Origin: Alteromonas profundi
GTDB taxonomy: Bacteria; Pseudomonadota; Gammaproteobacteria; Enterobacterales; Alteromonadaceae
Length of the DNA: 64,000 nt
NCBI RefSeq assembly: GCF_010500865.1
Contig: NZ_JAAAWN010000005.1
Span: forward strand, 157,772-221,771
Direction: 5' to 3'
Positions 9,567-19,365 of the stretch are shown piece after piece (positions within the stretch are counted from its first letter, which is position 1; every line of letters starts with the position of its first letter). The position numbers were made by a program, and so were the translations under genes. Below the pieces are notes generated by a model. It worked only from the letters and a program-made list of their open reading frames with translations. It was not told where the DNA came from and made no database searches.

Positions 9567-9586
9567 GAGGCGAGTTAGCTCGCCTC
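9567..9586. repeat. Perfect 8-bp inverted repeat (hairpin)
   Basis: GAGGCGAG at 9567-9574 and CTCGCCTC at 9579-9586 with a four-base loop. It lies just upstream of the small secreted protein and downstream of the SDR gene on the minus strand. It could terminate SDR transcripts, although no strong T run follows. A second near-perfect inverted repeat (10-bp arms, one G:T) lies at 9658-9685 and is followed on plus by six T. Confidence 0.5.
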
Positions 9587-9719
9587 GTTCGTCGGTTTCG
9601 TGTTCGTTCAAGTCTATTAAAGCGAAATAGATGGGGGTGGGAAACATGCTAAATCATACTTTGGTATGAATAATAATACCGAAGTGGGTTTTTTAAGGCT
9701 GCGTAGTATTTTTTACCCT

Positions 9720-10484
9720 TTACCACGCCGTTACGCCGCCATCTACTGCGATAGTTTGGCCGTTCATGTAACTGTTTGCAGGAGATAACATCAATATCAT
9801 GGTGTTCACAATTTCTTGTGGCTCTGCCAACCGTTTCATCGGGCTACCTGAGCCGAGCTGTTGTTGCGCTTCTGGTGTGTTGTACCCATCCACATTTAAG
9901 ATATTTGTGGGGCTATAGAAGGGGCATATCGCATTAACGCGTATATTTCTGCGCCCGTATTCTACAGCAGCAGTGCGCGTGACGCCGGCTACTGCGTGCT
10001 TTGCAGCTGCATAGGCGCCGCCTTTTGGCGCGCCGCCAAGGCCGGCGAGAGAGCTGACATTGAGTACATGACCTTCTTTTTGATTCAACATTGCAGGCAG
10101 CTGGTATTTCATGCCAAACATTACCCCTTTTACATTTACCGCAAATTGCATATCTATTATTTCTTCAGTCATTTCGTGCATGGGCGCTGGTTGATGTGCA
10201 ATGCCGGCGTTGTTAACGGCAATATCAAGCCGGCCGAAGCGACTAAGGGCAAGCTCGACCAAGGCTTTATTTACGCTTTCTAACGCAATGTTACCGGCCA
10301 ACGATACAACCTCTGAGTGCGCTTCGCATTCAAGCTGGCATGCTGCTAAATTATCTTCGTTAATATCAGAAATGATAAGCTTAGCACCGCGTTGGCTTAG
10401 CCCTTGGGCGAGTAAGCGTCCAAACCCGCTACCCGCCCCCGTTATCAATACAACTTTGGTTGAGAAATCTAATAGTGCATCCAT
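9720..10484 (-). CDS. SDR family oxidoreductase
   Basis: A 254-residue classical short-chain dehydrogenase/reductase. The cofactor motif TGAGSGFGR is near residue 15, NNAG near residue 88, the catalytic serine region NVSSLAG near 138 and YAAAK near 153. SPMKRLAEPQEI and the C-terminal AVDGG motif are typical of the 3-oxoacyl-ACP reductase-like subgroup. The frame is open to 10547, but the ATG at 10484 has AAGGGG upstream and begins at the normal family start. The upstream hydrolase stops four bases earlier, so the two are one operon. A 3-hydroxyacyl-CoA or alcohol substrate would fit the surrounding acyl-CoA genes; this is inference. Confidence 0.9.
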   Translation of the reverse strand: MDALLDFSTKVVLITGAGSGFGRLLAQGLSQRGAKLIISDINEDNLAACQLECEAHSEVVSLAGNIALESVNKALVELALSRFGRLDIAVNNAGIAHQPAPMHEMTEEIIDMQFAVNVKGVMFGMKYQLPAMLNQKEGHVLNVSSLAGLGGAPKGGAYAAAKHAVAGVTRTAAVEYGRRNIRVNAICPFYSPTNILNVDGYNTPEAQQQLGSGSPMKRLAEPQEIVNTMILMLSPANSYMNGQTIAVDGGVTAW

Positions 10485-10488
10485 GATG

Positions 10489-11409
10489 TTACCCCTTAAT
10501 AAGTGTGTTCGATTGAATAAAGTTGATAAGACTTTTGGCGATCTCAACGCCTTTATCTTCTTGTAAAAAATGTCCCGCGTTCTTCACGGTGGTGTGGTGC
10601 GCCTTCTGACAACCAGGAATAAGTTTATGCATTATCTTATCTCCCCCAGCAGTGATGGGATCGCTATCGCTAAAGGCTGTCATAAAGGGTTTGTCAAACT
10701 GCTGCAATGCTGTCCACGCATCTCTATTTGCCTGCGATTGGGGATCGTCAGATGTTACCGGTACAAGTAGCGGAAAACGCCGCGCTCCTGCTTTGTACTG
10801 TTCGCTAGGAAATGGGGCGTTATACCCATCGAGGGTGGCCTTAGAAAGCGCAGTGCAAGTCGCGTTCTTAACAACACTGGCGGCGCAAAAATCAGGCGCT
10901 TGCTGCGAAAAGCGCCGCCATTTTATAAAGGCGTCGGTTGGCGCATGATCGCCAGTGGGTAAACCAGTATTTGCCGCCACTACACCACTAAACATATCGG
11001 GCATGTCTGCCACTAGGCGCAAGCCTAGTAAGCCTCCCCAATCTTGGCAATACATGGTGGCGGGCTGTGTAACGGTTTGGTTAAACCATTCTTTTAGCCA
11101 AATAAGATGTCGTGCGTAGGTGTAATCTTGTTGGCGCAGAGGCTTATCTGATCGTCCAAACCCAATAAGATCAGGAACCAAAACATTAAACCCTGCCTCT
11201 GCTAACACTGGCATCATTTTTCGGTATAGGTATGCCCACGTTGGCTCACCGTGCAATAAAACCACAGTATGGCCATGGGGTGAGCCTGTCTGATAGTAAG
11301 CCATCGATAACTCGGAACTTATGGTATCAGTAACCTGAACATAGTGGGGCGTATAAGGAAAATCGTGAAGTGACGAAAATGCACTTTCTGGAGTTTTTAT
11401 GACCTGCAT
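10489..11409 (-). CDS. Haloalkane dehalogenase-like alpha/beta hydrolase
   Basis: A 306-residue alpha/beta hydrolase whose motifs follow haloalkane dehalogenases of the Xanthobacter DhlA type. HGEPTWAYLYRKM at 53-65 has the oxyanion/halide glutamate E55; DLIGFGRSDKP is at 80-90; the nucleophile elbow CQDWGG places Asp at 123 and the halide-binding Trp at 124. The general base is in NAGHFLQE near the C terminus. The spacing matches DhlA nearly residue for residue. The longest frame begins at 11490, but the ATG at 11409 has AAGGGG upstream. It is cotranscribed with the SDR gene. Dehalogenation is likely but unproven, since close relatives include esterases and epoxide hydrolases. Confidence 0.85.
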   Translation of the reverse strand: MQVIKTPESAFSSLHDFPYTPHYVQVTDTISSELSMAYYQTGSPHGHTVVLLHGEPTWAYLYRKMMPVLAEAGFNVLVPDLIGFGRSDKPLRQQDYTYARHLIWLKEWFNQTVTQPATMYCQDWGGLLGLRLVADMPDMFSGVVAANTGLPTGDHAPTDAFIKWRRFSQQAPDFCAASVVKNATCTALSKATLDGYNAPFPSEQYKAGARRFPLLVPVTSDDPQSQANRDAWTALQQFDKPFMTAFSDSDPITAGGDKIMHKLIPGCQKAHHTTVKNAGHFLQEDKGVEIAKSLINFIQSNTLIKG

Positions 11410-11655
11410 GCATGCACCCCTTAAATGTAAATAATATGTAATTCTACGCATCTGTGTATTAACAAAAACACTCGTTTTAGTTCCTGTCAAATTACACGTA
11501 CCCCCGTTACAACGGGCTTTAGCGTGGTATACGGCTATATTTAAGGGTTTACTCTAAGTATTCAATATTTTGATGAATGTCTATAACACCAATAAACTTG
11601 GATGATTAACAACACTGCAATAACATCCAGTTAACGTGAATAACAGGATACCGTT

Positions 11656-13776
11656 ATGACAGATATGGAAAATAAAGCAGTGGCGTATAACGTAGAGCAG
11701 GGTGTGGCAACACTAACCATGCAAAGTGCGCCAGTAAATGCATTATCTCGAGCAGTAAGAGTGGGACTCATTGAAGGCATTGAGGCCGCACTCGCCGATG
11801 ACAGTGTTAATGCCATTGTTGTTACCTCTTCATTGCCTATATTTTCGGGCGGCGCAGATATTAGCGAATTTTCAGGCGGCGACTTATCTCCTATGCTACC
11901 TGAAGTGCTCGATAAAATTGAAAATGCCACCAAGCCAGTTGTCGCGGTTTTACCCGGACCAGCATTTGGCGGTGGTTTAGAAGTGGCACTTGCCTGTCAT
12001 CACAGAATTACTTTTGCCGGTAATAAAGTGGGTTTACCAGAGGTTAATCTCGGTATCCTACCTGGTGCGGGCGGCACGCAGCGCTTACCTCGTTTAGCGG
12101 ATGTGCAAACTGCGCTTAGCATGATAGTGACAGGTAGACCAACCTCGGTAGTCAAACTTCCAGGCGTATTCGATAAAATTTCCGATAAGCCTGAACACCT
12201 TCTAGATGATACTAAACAGTACTTAGCCTCGTTAACCGAAAGCAACGCCATTAAGCGTACAAGTGAGATTACGCTTTCTATGAATGAGGAAGTGCAAGGG
12301 GTATTTGACGCTGTTACAGCGCAAACTAAGAAAGCGAGTAAAGGCTTTTTTGCCCCCCTTAAATGTATCGAAGCCGTAAAAGGTGCTTACACATTAGCCT
12401 TTGAAGATGGTTTAAAGCATGAGGGTAAGTTATTCATGGCGTGCATGAATACACCTCAAGCGAGAGCGCAACAGCATTTTTTCTTCGCCGAGCGTGCTGC
12501 AGGGCACGTATCTGATTTTGATAAATCCACTCCTGAACGTAGTATCGAAAAAGTCGCGATTATTGGCGCTGGCACCATGGGGGGCGGTATAGCGATGAAT
12601 TTCGCTAATGCGGGTATCCCAGTTACTATGTTAGAGCTCAAGCCTGAAGCCTTAGAGAAAGGTCTTGCACTTATTCGTAAAAATTACGAAAACTCTGCTA
12701 AAAAGGGCAAGCTTACCCAGGATCAGGTAGAAAGCCGCATGGCGCTTCTCTCGGGCACAACCAGTTACGATGATTTATCCGAGGTAGATTTAGTTATCGA
12801 AGCTGTATTTGAAAAGATGGAAGTAAAGAAAACGGTGTTTTCTACACTCGATAAAGTGTGTAAGCCTGGTGCTATCTTAGCCTCTAATACCTCTACGCTC
12901 GACATTGACGAAATCGCTACGGCAACTTCTCGCCCTGAAGACGTCATTGGCCTTCATTTCTTCTCACCTGCAAACGTAATGAAACTGCTTGAAGTTGTTA
13001 AAGCAGACAAAACCTCGTCTGAGGTTATTAAAACATGCATGAAGATGGCCAAACGTATTAAGAAGGTGGCGGTACTGGTTGGGGTTTGTTTTGGCTTTGT
13101 GGGCAATCGCATGATTGAGCCCTATGGCCGTGAAGCAAATCGGTTGTTACTTGAAGGCGCTACCCCAGAGCAGGTAGATAGAGTACTTACCGAATTTGGC
13201 ATGCCTATGGGGCCATTCACAATGGGCGATATGGCAGGGTTGGACATTGGTTATTATGTGCGTCAATCCCGTCAAGAATACATTTCCCACGATCCCGCTT
13301 ATGGCGCAGTTGCCGACCGCTTGGTGGAAATGGGGCGCAACGGACTTAAAACCGGCCGTGGTGCATATAACTATGAACCCGGTAGCCGCGTACCTATCCC
13401 AGATCCTGAAGTGCTAGAGATCGCGAAACAAGAAGCAAATCGCCTTGGTGTTAAGCAACGCTCAGACATCAGCGATGAAGAAATATTAGTGCGAGTAATG
13501 TACACACTTATCAATGAAGGCGCGTGCATTCTAGAAGAAGGGATTGCAGCGAAATCGAGTGATATTGACGTTATCTATGTGTATGGCTATGGATTCCCTG
13601 TGTATCGCGGTGGCCCCATGCAATACGCCGATGAAGTAGGTTTAGGGACAATTTTAGACAAGCTTACTACCTATCGCGATCAACTTGGCGACTACGGAAA
13701 AATGTGGTTACAGCCAAGCGAGCTACTTATCAAACTGGCGCAAGAGAATGCCAGTTTTAAAAATTATTCAAAATAA
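11656..13776 (+). CDS. Bifunctional enoyl-CoA hydratase / 3-hydroxyacyl-CoA dehydrogenase
   Basis: A 706-residue multifunctional beta-oxidation enzyme of the FadB/FadJ or peroxisomal type. Residues 1-190 form an enoyl-CoA hydratase/isomerase domain with the oxyanion region SGGADISEF and two expected glutamates, in GGGLE and [14 protein letters not shown]. The NAD-binding hydroxyacyl-CoA dehydrogenase domain begins near residue 297 ([12 protein letters not shown]), and the helical C-terminal HADH domain carries FVGNRM and [12 protein letters not shown]. The gene leads a plus-strand operon with a thiolase ten bases downstream and an acyl-CoA dehydrogenase. Together they supply the main steps of a beta-oxidation spiral. 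Order of domains (hydratase first) agrees with the family. Confidence 0.95.
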   Translation: MTDMENKAVAYNVEQGVATLTMQSAPVNALSRAVRVGLIEGIEAALADDSVNAIVVTSSLPIFSGGADISEFSGGDLSPMLPEVLDKIENATKPVVAVLPGPAFGGGLEVALACHHRITFAGNKVGLPEVNLGILPGAGGTQRLPRLADVQTALSMIVTGRPTSVVKLPGVFDKISDKPEHLLDDTKQYLASLTESNAIKRTSEITLSMNEEVQGVFDAVTAQTKKASKGFFAPLKCIEAVKGAYTLAFEDGLKHEGKLFMACMNTPQARAQQHFFFAERAAGHVSDFDKSTPERSIEKVAIIGAGTMGGGIAMNFANAGIPVTMLELKPEALEKGLALIRKNYENSAKKGKLTQDQVESRMALLSGTTSYDDLSEVDLVIEAVFEKMEVKKTVFSTLDKVCKPGAILASNTSTLDIDEIATATSRPEDVIGLHFFSPANVMKLLEVVKADKTSSEVIKTCMKMAKRIKKVAVLVGVCFGFVGNRMIEPYGREANRLLLEGATPEQVDRVLTEFGMPMGPFTMGDMAGLDIGYYVRQSRQEYISHDPAYGAVADRLVEMGRNGLKTGRGAYNYEPGSRVPIPDPEVLEIAKQEANRLGVKQRSDISDEEILVRVMYTLINEGACILEEGIAAKSSDIDVIYVYGYGFPVYRGGPMQYADEVGLGTILDKLTTYRDQLGDYGKMWLQPSELLIKLAQENASFKNYSK

Positions 13777-13786
13777 GGAATACGCT

Positions 13787-14968
13787 ATGCGTGATGCAGT
13801 AATAGTTAGTACCGCACGAACTCCTATCGGGCGCGCCTACAAAGGGGCGCTGAACAATTTGCCTGCGCCATCCTTAGGTGGCCATGCTATTAAACACGCC
13901 GTTCAAAGAGCGGGCGTTGAAGGGGCCAATGTTGACGATGTTATTATGGGTTGTGCGTTAACCCAAGGTAGTGGCAGCATGAATATTGGGCGTCTTGCTG
14001 GCCTTGCTGGCGGTTTACCCACCTCGGTTGCAGGTATGACCCTTGACCGTCAGTGCAGTTCTGGAATGTATGCTATTGCCACTGCGGCCAATAGCATACG
14101 CACCGGTGACACCAATATTATGGTGGCAGGTGGTCTAGATTCCATTTCCTTGGTTCAAAATAAACACATGAATATGTTTCGTGCGGTAGACCCTCAATTG
14201 GTTGCCAAACATAAAGATATTTATATGCCCATGTTACAAACTGCCGAAGTGGTTGCGCAGCGATATGGTATTAGCCGCGATGTACAAGACGAGTACGGTT
14301 TCCAAAGCCAAATGCGCACTGCAGCAGCGCAACAGGCGGGTAAATTTGATGATGAAATCGTGCCAATTACTGCAGTAAAAGCGAACTTTGACAAAGAAAC
14401 TGGCGAAACAACTGAACAAGAAGTCACCCTTTCTAAGGATGAGGGTAACCGTCCACAAACAACGCTGGAAGGCCTCATTAGTTTAAATCCGGTTATTGAA
14501 GGCGGGTGTATTACTGCGGGTAATGCAAGCCAGTTATCGGACGGTGCAAGCGCTACAGTGATCATGGATGAGCATTCGGCTGCAAAAGGCAGTGCGCAGC
14601 CTTTGGGTATTTATCGTGGTATCGCGGTTGCCGGATGTGAACCAGATGAAATGGGGATCGGCCCGGTGTTCGCTATACCTAAGCTATTAAAGCAGCATGG
14701 ATTAACCATGGACGATATCGGTCTATGGGAGCTCAACGAAGCCTTTGCCGTACAAGTATTGTACTGTCGAGATAAGTTAGGCATTCCTGATGAATTATTA
14801 AACGTAAACGGTGGGGCAATATCTATTGGCCACCCCTACGGCATGAGCGGTGCTCGTATGGTGGGTCACGCTCTCATCGAAGGAAAACGACGCGGTGCTA
14901 AATATGTAGTTTGCACCATGTGTATCGGTGGCGGTATGGGCGCTGCTGGTTTATTTGAAGTTATATAG
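13787..14968 (+). CDS. Acetyl-CoA C-acyltransferase (thiolase)
   Basis: A 393-residue thiolase, the normal family length, catalysing thiolytic cleavage of 3-ketoacyl-CoA in the last step of beta-oxidation. The acylated cysteine is in DRQCSSGM near residue 88, the histidine in [12 protein letters not shown] near 348, and the second cysteine in [10 protein letters not shown] near 378. The frame is open from 13685, overlapping the previous gene, but the ATG at 13787 has AAGGAA upstream and begins with the family's [13 protein letters not shown]. It lies ten bases after the bifunctional enzyme gene, so it is cotranscribed and probably works with it. Confidence 0.95.
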   Translation: MRDAVIVSTARTPIGRAYKGALNNLPAPSLGGHAIKHAVQRAGVEGANVDDVIMGCALTQGSGSMNIGRLAGLAGGLPTSVAGMTLDRQCSSGMYAIATAANSIRTGDTNIMVAGGLDSISLVQNKHMNMFRAVDPQLVAKHKDIYMPMLQTAEVVAQRYGISRDVQDEYGFQSQMRTAAAQQAGKFDDEIVPITAVKANFDKETGETTEQEVTLSKDEGNRPQTTLEGLISLNPVIEGGCITAGNASQLSDGASATVIMDEHSAAKGSAQPLGIYRGIAVAGCEPDEMGIGPVFAIPKLLKQHGLTMDDIGLWELNEAFAVQVLYCRDKLGIPDELLNVNGGAISIGHPYGMSGARMVGHALIEGKRRGAKYVVCTMCIGGGMGAAGLFEVI

Positions 14969-14977
14969 GTACTGGGT

Positions 14978-16777
14978 ATGGAAGGTTATAAAGCTCCACA
15001 ACGCGACGCGATGTTTGTAACTCACGAGTTACTGAACTTTCAACAACATTATCAGAAATTAGGCTTCGAAGAAGCCTCAGAAGATTTAGTTTCTGCTATT
15101 TTTGCAGAAGCGGCTAAATTCTCTGAAAACACCTTAGCTCCGATAAATGCGTCGGGTGACGAAGAAGGGTGTAAATGGGTTGACGGTGAAGTGACTACAC
15201 CAAAAGGTTTTAAAGAGGCGTACCATACCTACGTAGAAGGCGGATGGCCAAGTATGTCACATCCTGAAGAGTTTGGAGGGCAGGCGCTGCCGTACTCCCT
15301 TTCTTCAATTATCGCTGAATGGTTTTCAGGGGCAAACCATTCTTGGGCCATGTACCCGGGTTTGAGCCAAGGTTGCATGGAAACAATAAAAGCCCACGGT
15401 ACTGAAACCCAGCAAAATCAGTTTTTGCCGAAATTAATTAGCGGCGAATGGACGGGCACTATGTGCTTAACCGAGGCCCATTGTGGTTCTGATTTGGGCA
15501 TGTTGAAATGTAAAGCGCAACCGCAAGAAGATGGAAGCTACAGCCTATCTGGGACGAAAATCTTTATTTCCGCTGGTGAGCACGATATGTCAGAAAATAT
15601 CGTTCACATTGTTCTTGCGCGCTTGCCCGATGCACCCGAAGGAACAAAGGGAATTTCTTTGTTCGTAGTGCCGAAGTTTAATGTCTCTGACGATGGTGAA
15701 AAACAAGATAGAAACGCAGTGACTTGCGGCAGCATTGAACACAAAATGGGCATTAAAGCGAGTGCGACCTGTGTTATCAATTTCGATGGTGCAAAAGGCT
15801 ATTTGATTGGCGAGGAAAACCGTGGCTTAAACTGCATGTTTACGTTTATGAATACCGCGCGTATCGGTACAGGGTTAGAAGGGTTGGCCGCGTCTGAGGC
15901 CTCTTTTCAAGGTGCACTTCGTTATGCTAAAGACCGCCTTCAATTTCGTTCACTGACGGGAAGAAAGAATGCGTCAGGTCCGGCAGACCCAATTATTGTT
16001 CATCCCGATGTTCGTCGCATGCTTTTAACCCAAAAAGCCTTTGCCGAAGGCAATCGCGCGTTAGCAGCCTATTGCATGCAAATGGTGGATGTCACACTTT
16101 ACGGCAGCGAGGCGGGTGAAAAGCAGTTAGCGGAGTCAAAACTTGCGTTTCTTACGCCTATCGTGAAAGCGTTCTTAACAGAAACGGCGCAAGAATCTAC
16201 CAGCTATGGTATGCAAGTGTATGGCGGTCATGGCTTCATTAAAGAATGGGGTATGGAGCAGTTAGCCCGTGATACCCGTATTTGTACTATGTATGAAGGC
16301 ACCACAGGTATTCAGGCTATCGATTTACTTGGCCGTAAGGTAATGGGCTCAAACGGTGAGTTGCTTAACGTGTTCGTACAGGAAGTGCGTAGCTACTGTG
16401 AATCGTTACGCGATAACGCGCAGTTTAGTGCTTGGACAAATGCACTTAACTCCCATCTTGATGAGTGGCAACAAATTACCATGGATATCGCTAAAGCGGC
16501 AGCTTCAAATCCAGATGAAATTGGCGCAGCCTCGGTTGATTACCTAATGTACTCAGGTTACGTCACGGTGGCATATATGTGGCTGAAAATGGCAGTGAAA
16601 GCCCAGCAGCAGCTCGATGCAGGGAGTACTGAAACCGAGTTTTACAAAGGTAAAATACTTACCACAGGTTTTTACTTCGACCGTTTGCTTACACGAACGC
16701 GTTCACTAGTATCTGCCATGCAGTCGGGTTCAGATAACTTAATGGCAATGCCTGAAAGTATGTTTGCCGTTGAATAA
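14978..16777 (+). CDS. Acyl-CoA dehydrogenase with C-terminal extension
   Basis: A 599-residue acyl-CoA dehydrogenase of the long class that has an extra N-terminal segment and an additional C-terminal helical domain (acetyl-CoA dehydrogenase C-like). Motifs include MCLTEAHCGSDLGMLKCKA near residue 165, GGHGFIKEWGMEQLARD near residue 410 and YEGTTGIQAIDLLGRK near residue 430, with the catalytic-type glutamate present in YEGT. It starts nine bases after the thiolase stop and is the last gene before a terminator at 16815. It introduces the alpha-beta double bond in fatty acyl-CoA. No electron-transfer flavoprotein genes are in the window. Confidence 0.95.
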   Translation: MEGYKAPQRDAMFVTHELLNFQQHYQKLGFEEASEDLVSAIFAEAAKFSENTLAPINASGDEEGCKWVDGEVTTPKGFKEAYHTYVEGGWPSMSHPEEFGGQALPYSLSSIIAEWFSGANHSWAMYPGLSQGCMETIKAHGTETQQNQFLPKLISGEWTGTMCLTEAHCGSDLGMLKCKAQPQEDGSYSLSGTKIFISAGEHDMSENIVHIVLARLPDAPEGTKGISLFVVPKFNVSDDGEKQDRNAVTCGSIEHKMGIKASATCVINFDGAKGYLIGEENRGLNCMFTFMNTARIGTGLEGLAASEASFQGALRYAKDRLQFRSLTGRKNASGPADPIIVHPDVRRMLLTQKAFAEGNRALAAYCMQMVDVTLYGSEAGEKQLAESKLAFLTPIVKAFLTETAQESTSYGMQVYGGHGFIKEWGMEQLARDTRICTMYEGTTGIQAIDLLGRKVMGSNGELLNVFVQEVRSYCESLRDNAQFSAWTNALNSHLDEWQQITMDIAKAAASNPDEIGAASVDYLMYSGYVTVAYMWLKMAVKAQQQLDAGSTETEFYKGKILTTGFYFDRLLTRTRSLVSAMQSGSDNLMAMPESMFAVE

Positions 16778-16814
16778 CCACGGGTTAATTTAATCAGTTT
16801 TACATAGCAAACAA

Positions 16815-16837
16815 AGCCGGGTCTGTACCCGGCTTTT
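16815..16837 (+). terminator. Rho-independent terminator of the beta-oxidation operon
   Basis: AGCCGGGT at 16815-16822 pairs with ACCCGGCT at 16827-16834 and runs into a T tract. It lies 38 bp after the acyl-CoA dehydrogenase stop. Confidence 0.9.
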
Positions 16838-16855
16838 CTATTTTGGAATCTTTTT

Positions 16856-17770
16856 ATGACTCATACGCATTGCAGCCGACAAGAACTAACCTCTCATTTC
16901 ACAAAAATAGATCAGCATTCTCTTCACTACCTAGAAAGGAAAGGCAGCATTGCAAATGCGCCGCGTGTCATTTTATTGCATGGATTTCCGGAAAATGCTC
17001 ACGCGTGGGAGCCTCTTATCCAATTATTGCCAGCTGAGTACCATATTATTGCGCCAGATTTACCCGGCTACCATAAATCAGCCCCCCTCGATGACAATAA
17101 AGATTATGAAGTTCTTGCTTTAATACATCGGTTAGCTGCTTTTGTTAAGCGCATGAGCAATGATAAACCCGTTACCTTAATTGCGCATGATTGGGGGGGC
17201 GCCTTAGCCTGGCCGATGGCTGCGTTTTATCCGCAGCTGTTTAATCGGTTATTCATATTAAATGCAGCACACCCTAGCACATTTACCTTGGCGTTAAAGC
17301 ATAGCAGGGCGCAACGTCAAAAGAGCCAGTATATTCATACATTGGCGCACCCCGGCGCCGAAGCGTTTTTACGGAATACGGATTTTAGCTTACTAAAAGA
17401 TATGCTGGGTGAGGGGCTTTTCAGTCAACAGAGTGGGTATGCGAAGCGCCTTTTAGCGGATTGGAATGATAATGAAACTTTATCGGCCATGCTGAACTAT
17501 TATCGGCAGATGCCACAAACTGTTCCGCCCGTTGATGCCAGCGAGGAGGCATTGTCCACACTTAAAATACCCACTATTCGTATAGCGCTACCTACCTGTG
17601 TGCTATGGGGTAGACAAGATAAGGCGTTTGATGAAAGCGTATTGGAAGGACTAGGCAACTACGTTGATGATGTCGCTGTGCATTATCATGATACAGCAAC
17701 GCATTGGATCCATCGTGAACAACCTCTTTGGGTTGCCAACCACATCGTTAATGGGCTTAGCGGGCCATAG
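16856..17770 (+). CDS. Alpha/beta hydrolase, epoxide hydrolase-like
   Basis: A 304-residue alpha/beta hydrolase. The oxyanion region LLHGFPENAHAWEPL is near residue 46, PDLPGYHKS near 77, the nucleophile elbow AHDWGGALAWP near 114 (Asp nucleophile, as in epoxide hydrolases and dehalogenases), and the catalytic histidine is likely the one in ATHWIHRE near the C terminus. The sequence lacks the EPTW signature of the dehalogenase at 10489, so epoxide hydrolase or a related activity is more likely. It stands alone after the beta-oxidation terminator and converges with a minus-strand gene. Confidence 0.85.
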   Translation: MTHTHCSRQELTSHFTKIDQHSLHYLERKGSIANAPRVILLHGFPENAHAWEPLIQLLPAEYHIIAPDLPGYHKSAPLDDNKDYEVLALIHRLAAFVKRMSNDKPVTLIAHDWGGALAWPMAAFYPQLFNRLFILNAAHPSTFTLALKHSRAQRQKSQYIHTLAHPGAEAFLRNTDFSLLKDMLGEGLFSQQSGYAKRLLADWNDNETLSAMLNYYRQMPQTVPPVDASEEALSTLKIPTIRIALPTCVLWGRQDKAFDESVLEGLGNYVDDVAVHYHDTATHWIHREQPLWVANHIVNGLSGP

Positions 17771-17778
17771 AAAAGAGT

Positions 17779-17845
17779 GTGGCTCCTTGCGGAGCCACCA
17801 GTACGGCAGATTGCCGTGACCATGTTGAAACAACCATCACATGGT
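17779..17845 (-). terminator. Three-hairpin 3' region, copy A
   Basis: Three consecutive perfect hairpins lie downstream of the 17862 gene. Stem 1 is GTGGCTCC/GGAGCCAC (17779-17798), stem 2 is ACGGCA/TGCCGT (17803-17817), stem 3 is ACCATGT/ACATGGT (17819-17845). On the minus strand, stem 1 is followed by a short T-rich run, so it probably terminates transcription. The same 67-nt arrangement follows the paralogous gene at 19366. Confidence 0.75.
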
Positions 17846-17861
17846 ATGTGAAAATCAGTGC

Positions 17862-18257
17862 TTAGATGCGACCGTTTAGCTCATTCGCAATAGGGTTTGA
17901 TTGAAGACCCTGTTCGGCAATCCACGCTTGAAGTGTTTTACCGTCAGCTTCAGGCAATTGTAAGTCTTTACTTGGCATCTTCTTCACCAGTAGTGTACCA
18001 ACTTCAACAGCATTGTTTACCAGCGCTGTACGAATAAGGCTGTTGCCATTGCATGAAATGCCTGAGTAGTAGTCGCGTAACTTTAAACGGTAATCCGATT
18101 GTACACTACGCATCTTCTTACGTAGTTCGCCTTTATCGTCGGCTTGTACAATCGTACAAATATTGGCTAGGGCTTCGTTAACGTCTGCATGGGCAACATT
18201 ACTCATAGTAAGTGAGGTTGCTGCGATAAGTAGAGAAGTTTTAACAATTTTCAACAT
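17862..18257 (-). CDS. Small secreted DUF3718-like protein, copy A
   Basis: A 131-residue exported protein with a signal peptide ending near residue 24 (VAHAD). The mature part has a conserved cysteine pair, one in ANICTIV and one in SCNGNSLIRTALVNNAVEVG. I recall this pattern from DUF3718 proteins of Alteromonas and Shewanella, whose function is unknown. It differs at only 12 of 131 residues from the protein encoded at 19366-19761, and five of the differences are in the signal peptide. The two copies flank a small membrane protein gene, so this is a recent local duplication. It is followed by a conserved three-hairpin 3' region. Confidence 0.8.
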   Translation of the reverse strand: MLKIVKTSLLIAATSLTMSNVAHADVNEALANICTIVQADDKGELRKKMRSVQSDYRLKLRDYYSGISCNGNSLIRTALVNNAVEVGTLLVKKMPSKDLQLPEADGKTLQAWIAEQGLQSNPIANELNGRI

Positions 18258-18476
18258 GGTTAAACTCGTTTTGTTTAATGATTAGGTTCGCCAGCTATTA
18301 AATTACATTGGTGTGAATGAAGAAACATGTAAGACAATAACTAGATATGAAAAACGATACGTATTTATGCGAAGTACATCAAAAAAACGGCTACAAGCCA
18401 GTGAATAGAATGGGAGGTGTAAAAAAATAAGGGTAGGGAATGTACTTTTGAGTGTAAATAACCCTACCCCTTGAGG

Positions 18477-18839
18477 TTATACGCTATATGGCTTATTCGA
18501 TGTAACGTTGGCTAACCCTTTCACAATTCGAAATATGGACCAAATCCATACCCCTAATAGAAGAAAATAGCCAACCACTACAAAGGCCAAAATAAAGCCG
18601 ATTATAGACAGGCCTAATCCCCACCAGAAGGTTTTAGTGATATTGGCATAATGATCTTCAAATAGTGTCCCTTGTGCCTCGCCTTTTTTAACCATTGCCC
18701 AAATGGCGCCTACAATCCAAAAGATACCGGTAAATATACCTACTACCATTAAGGCGTATGCGATAATCGCATTGGTTTTTGCCGCTTCGTCTTTTGGTGA
18801 TAACACCTGCGTTGTTGCTGCTTGTTGAATTTCTGACAT
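18477..18839 (-). CDS. Small DUF4870-like membrane protein
   Basis: A 120-residue integral membrane protein. After a polar N-terminal segment of about 22 residues there are three hydrophobic segments, at roughly 23-49, 70-90 and 90-108. The arrangement resembles DUF4870/YlaC-like small membrane proteins of unknown function. A GGAG-type ribosome binding site (from CTCCG on plus) lies about six bases upstream of the ATG. It sits between the two paralogous secreted proteins, on the same strand, but more than 200 bp separate it from copy A. Confidence 0.75.
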   Translation of the reverse strand: MSEIQQAATTQVLSPKDEAAKTNAIIAYALMVVGIFTGIFWIVGAIWAMVKKGEAQGTLFEDHYANITKTFWWGLGLSIIGFILAFVVVGYFLLLGVWIWSIFRIVKGLANVTSNKPYSV

Positions 18840-19283
18840 TTTTTTCTCCGTTATTGCCAGTTATAGTAAAGCTTGACGTCCGTTTTAGAGTCGCAAATAC
18901 GTGAGCTAAACTTACATGTAACTCACGTGTTTATAACCCATAGAGGGGGAAATACGCCAAGTGGAAGCGATAAAAAAGCGGCGATAAACAGAGGGGCATA
19001 ACAAGGGGGAGGTATGTCAAGTTCCATTTGATAAGCTCTAACAATCATTTTATATCAGTAGCTTAAGCGAAAACAAACCACGAGATCCACTGTTTATTTT
19101 AATTTTTGATTGATGTTTTATTGCACTGTTATGGTGCTGGAGAAGTAAGTACCAATTATCTAGGGCTATGTCTAACACAAAGGTAAGGGGAAGCGGCGTA
19201 TATCGGTAAATAAAACATATTAGCGCACGTTGTGTTTACGTATAGTTAATCATAGTGGCTTAGGGTGAGCGCTATAAGAGGGT
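18840..19283. other. Intergenic region without a visible gene
   Basis: About 440 AT-rich bases between the small membrane protein gene and the 3' hairpins of secreted protein copy B. It must contain the promoter of the membrane protein gene; no ORF or repeat in it was convincing. Confidence 0.5.
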
Positions 19284-19350
19284 GTGGCTCCTTGCGGAGC
19301 CACCAGTACGGCAAGTTGCCGTTACCATGTTGAAAGGTTTATCACATGGT
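19284..19350 (-). terminator. Three-hairpin 3' region, copy B
   Basis: The same arrangement as at 17779-17845: stems at 19284-19303, 19308-19322 and 19324-19350. Compared with copy A, 8 of 67 bases differ and every difference lies in a loop or linker; all three stems are identical. It lies 15 bp downstream of the 19366 gene on the minus strand. Confidence 0.75.
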
Positions 19351-19365
19351 ATGTGAAATAAGGGG

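Noticed and set aside
9658-9685. Possible plus-strand terminator (10-bp stem with six T)
   Set aside because: No plus-strand gene lies upstream of it; mentioned only in the hairpin entry.
11410-11655. Search for a FadR or PsrA operator in front of the beta-oxidation operon
   Set aside because: No TGGTCNGACCA-type or PsrA-type palindrome was seen in this region.
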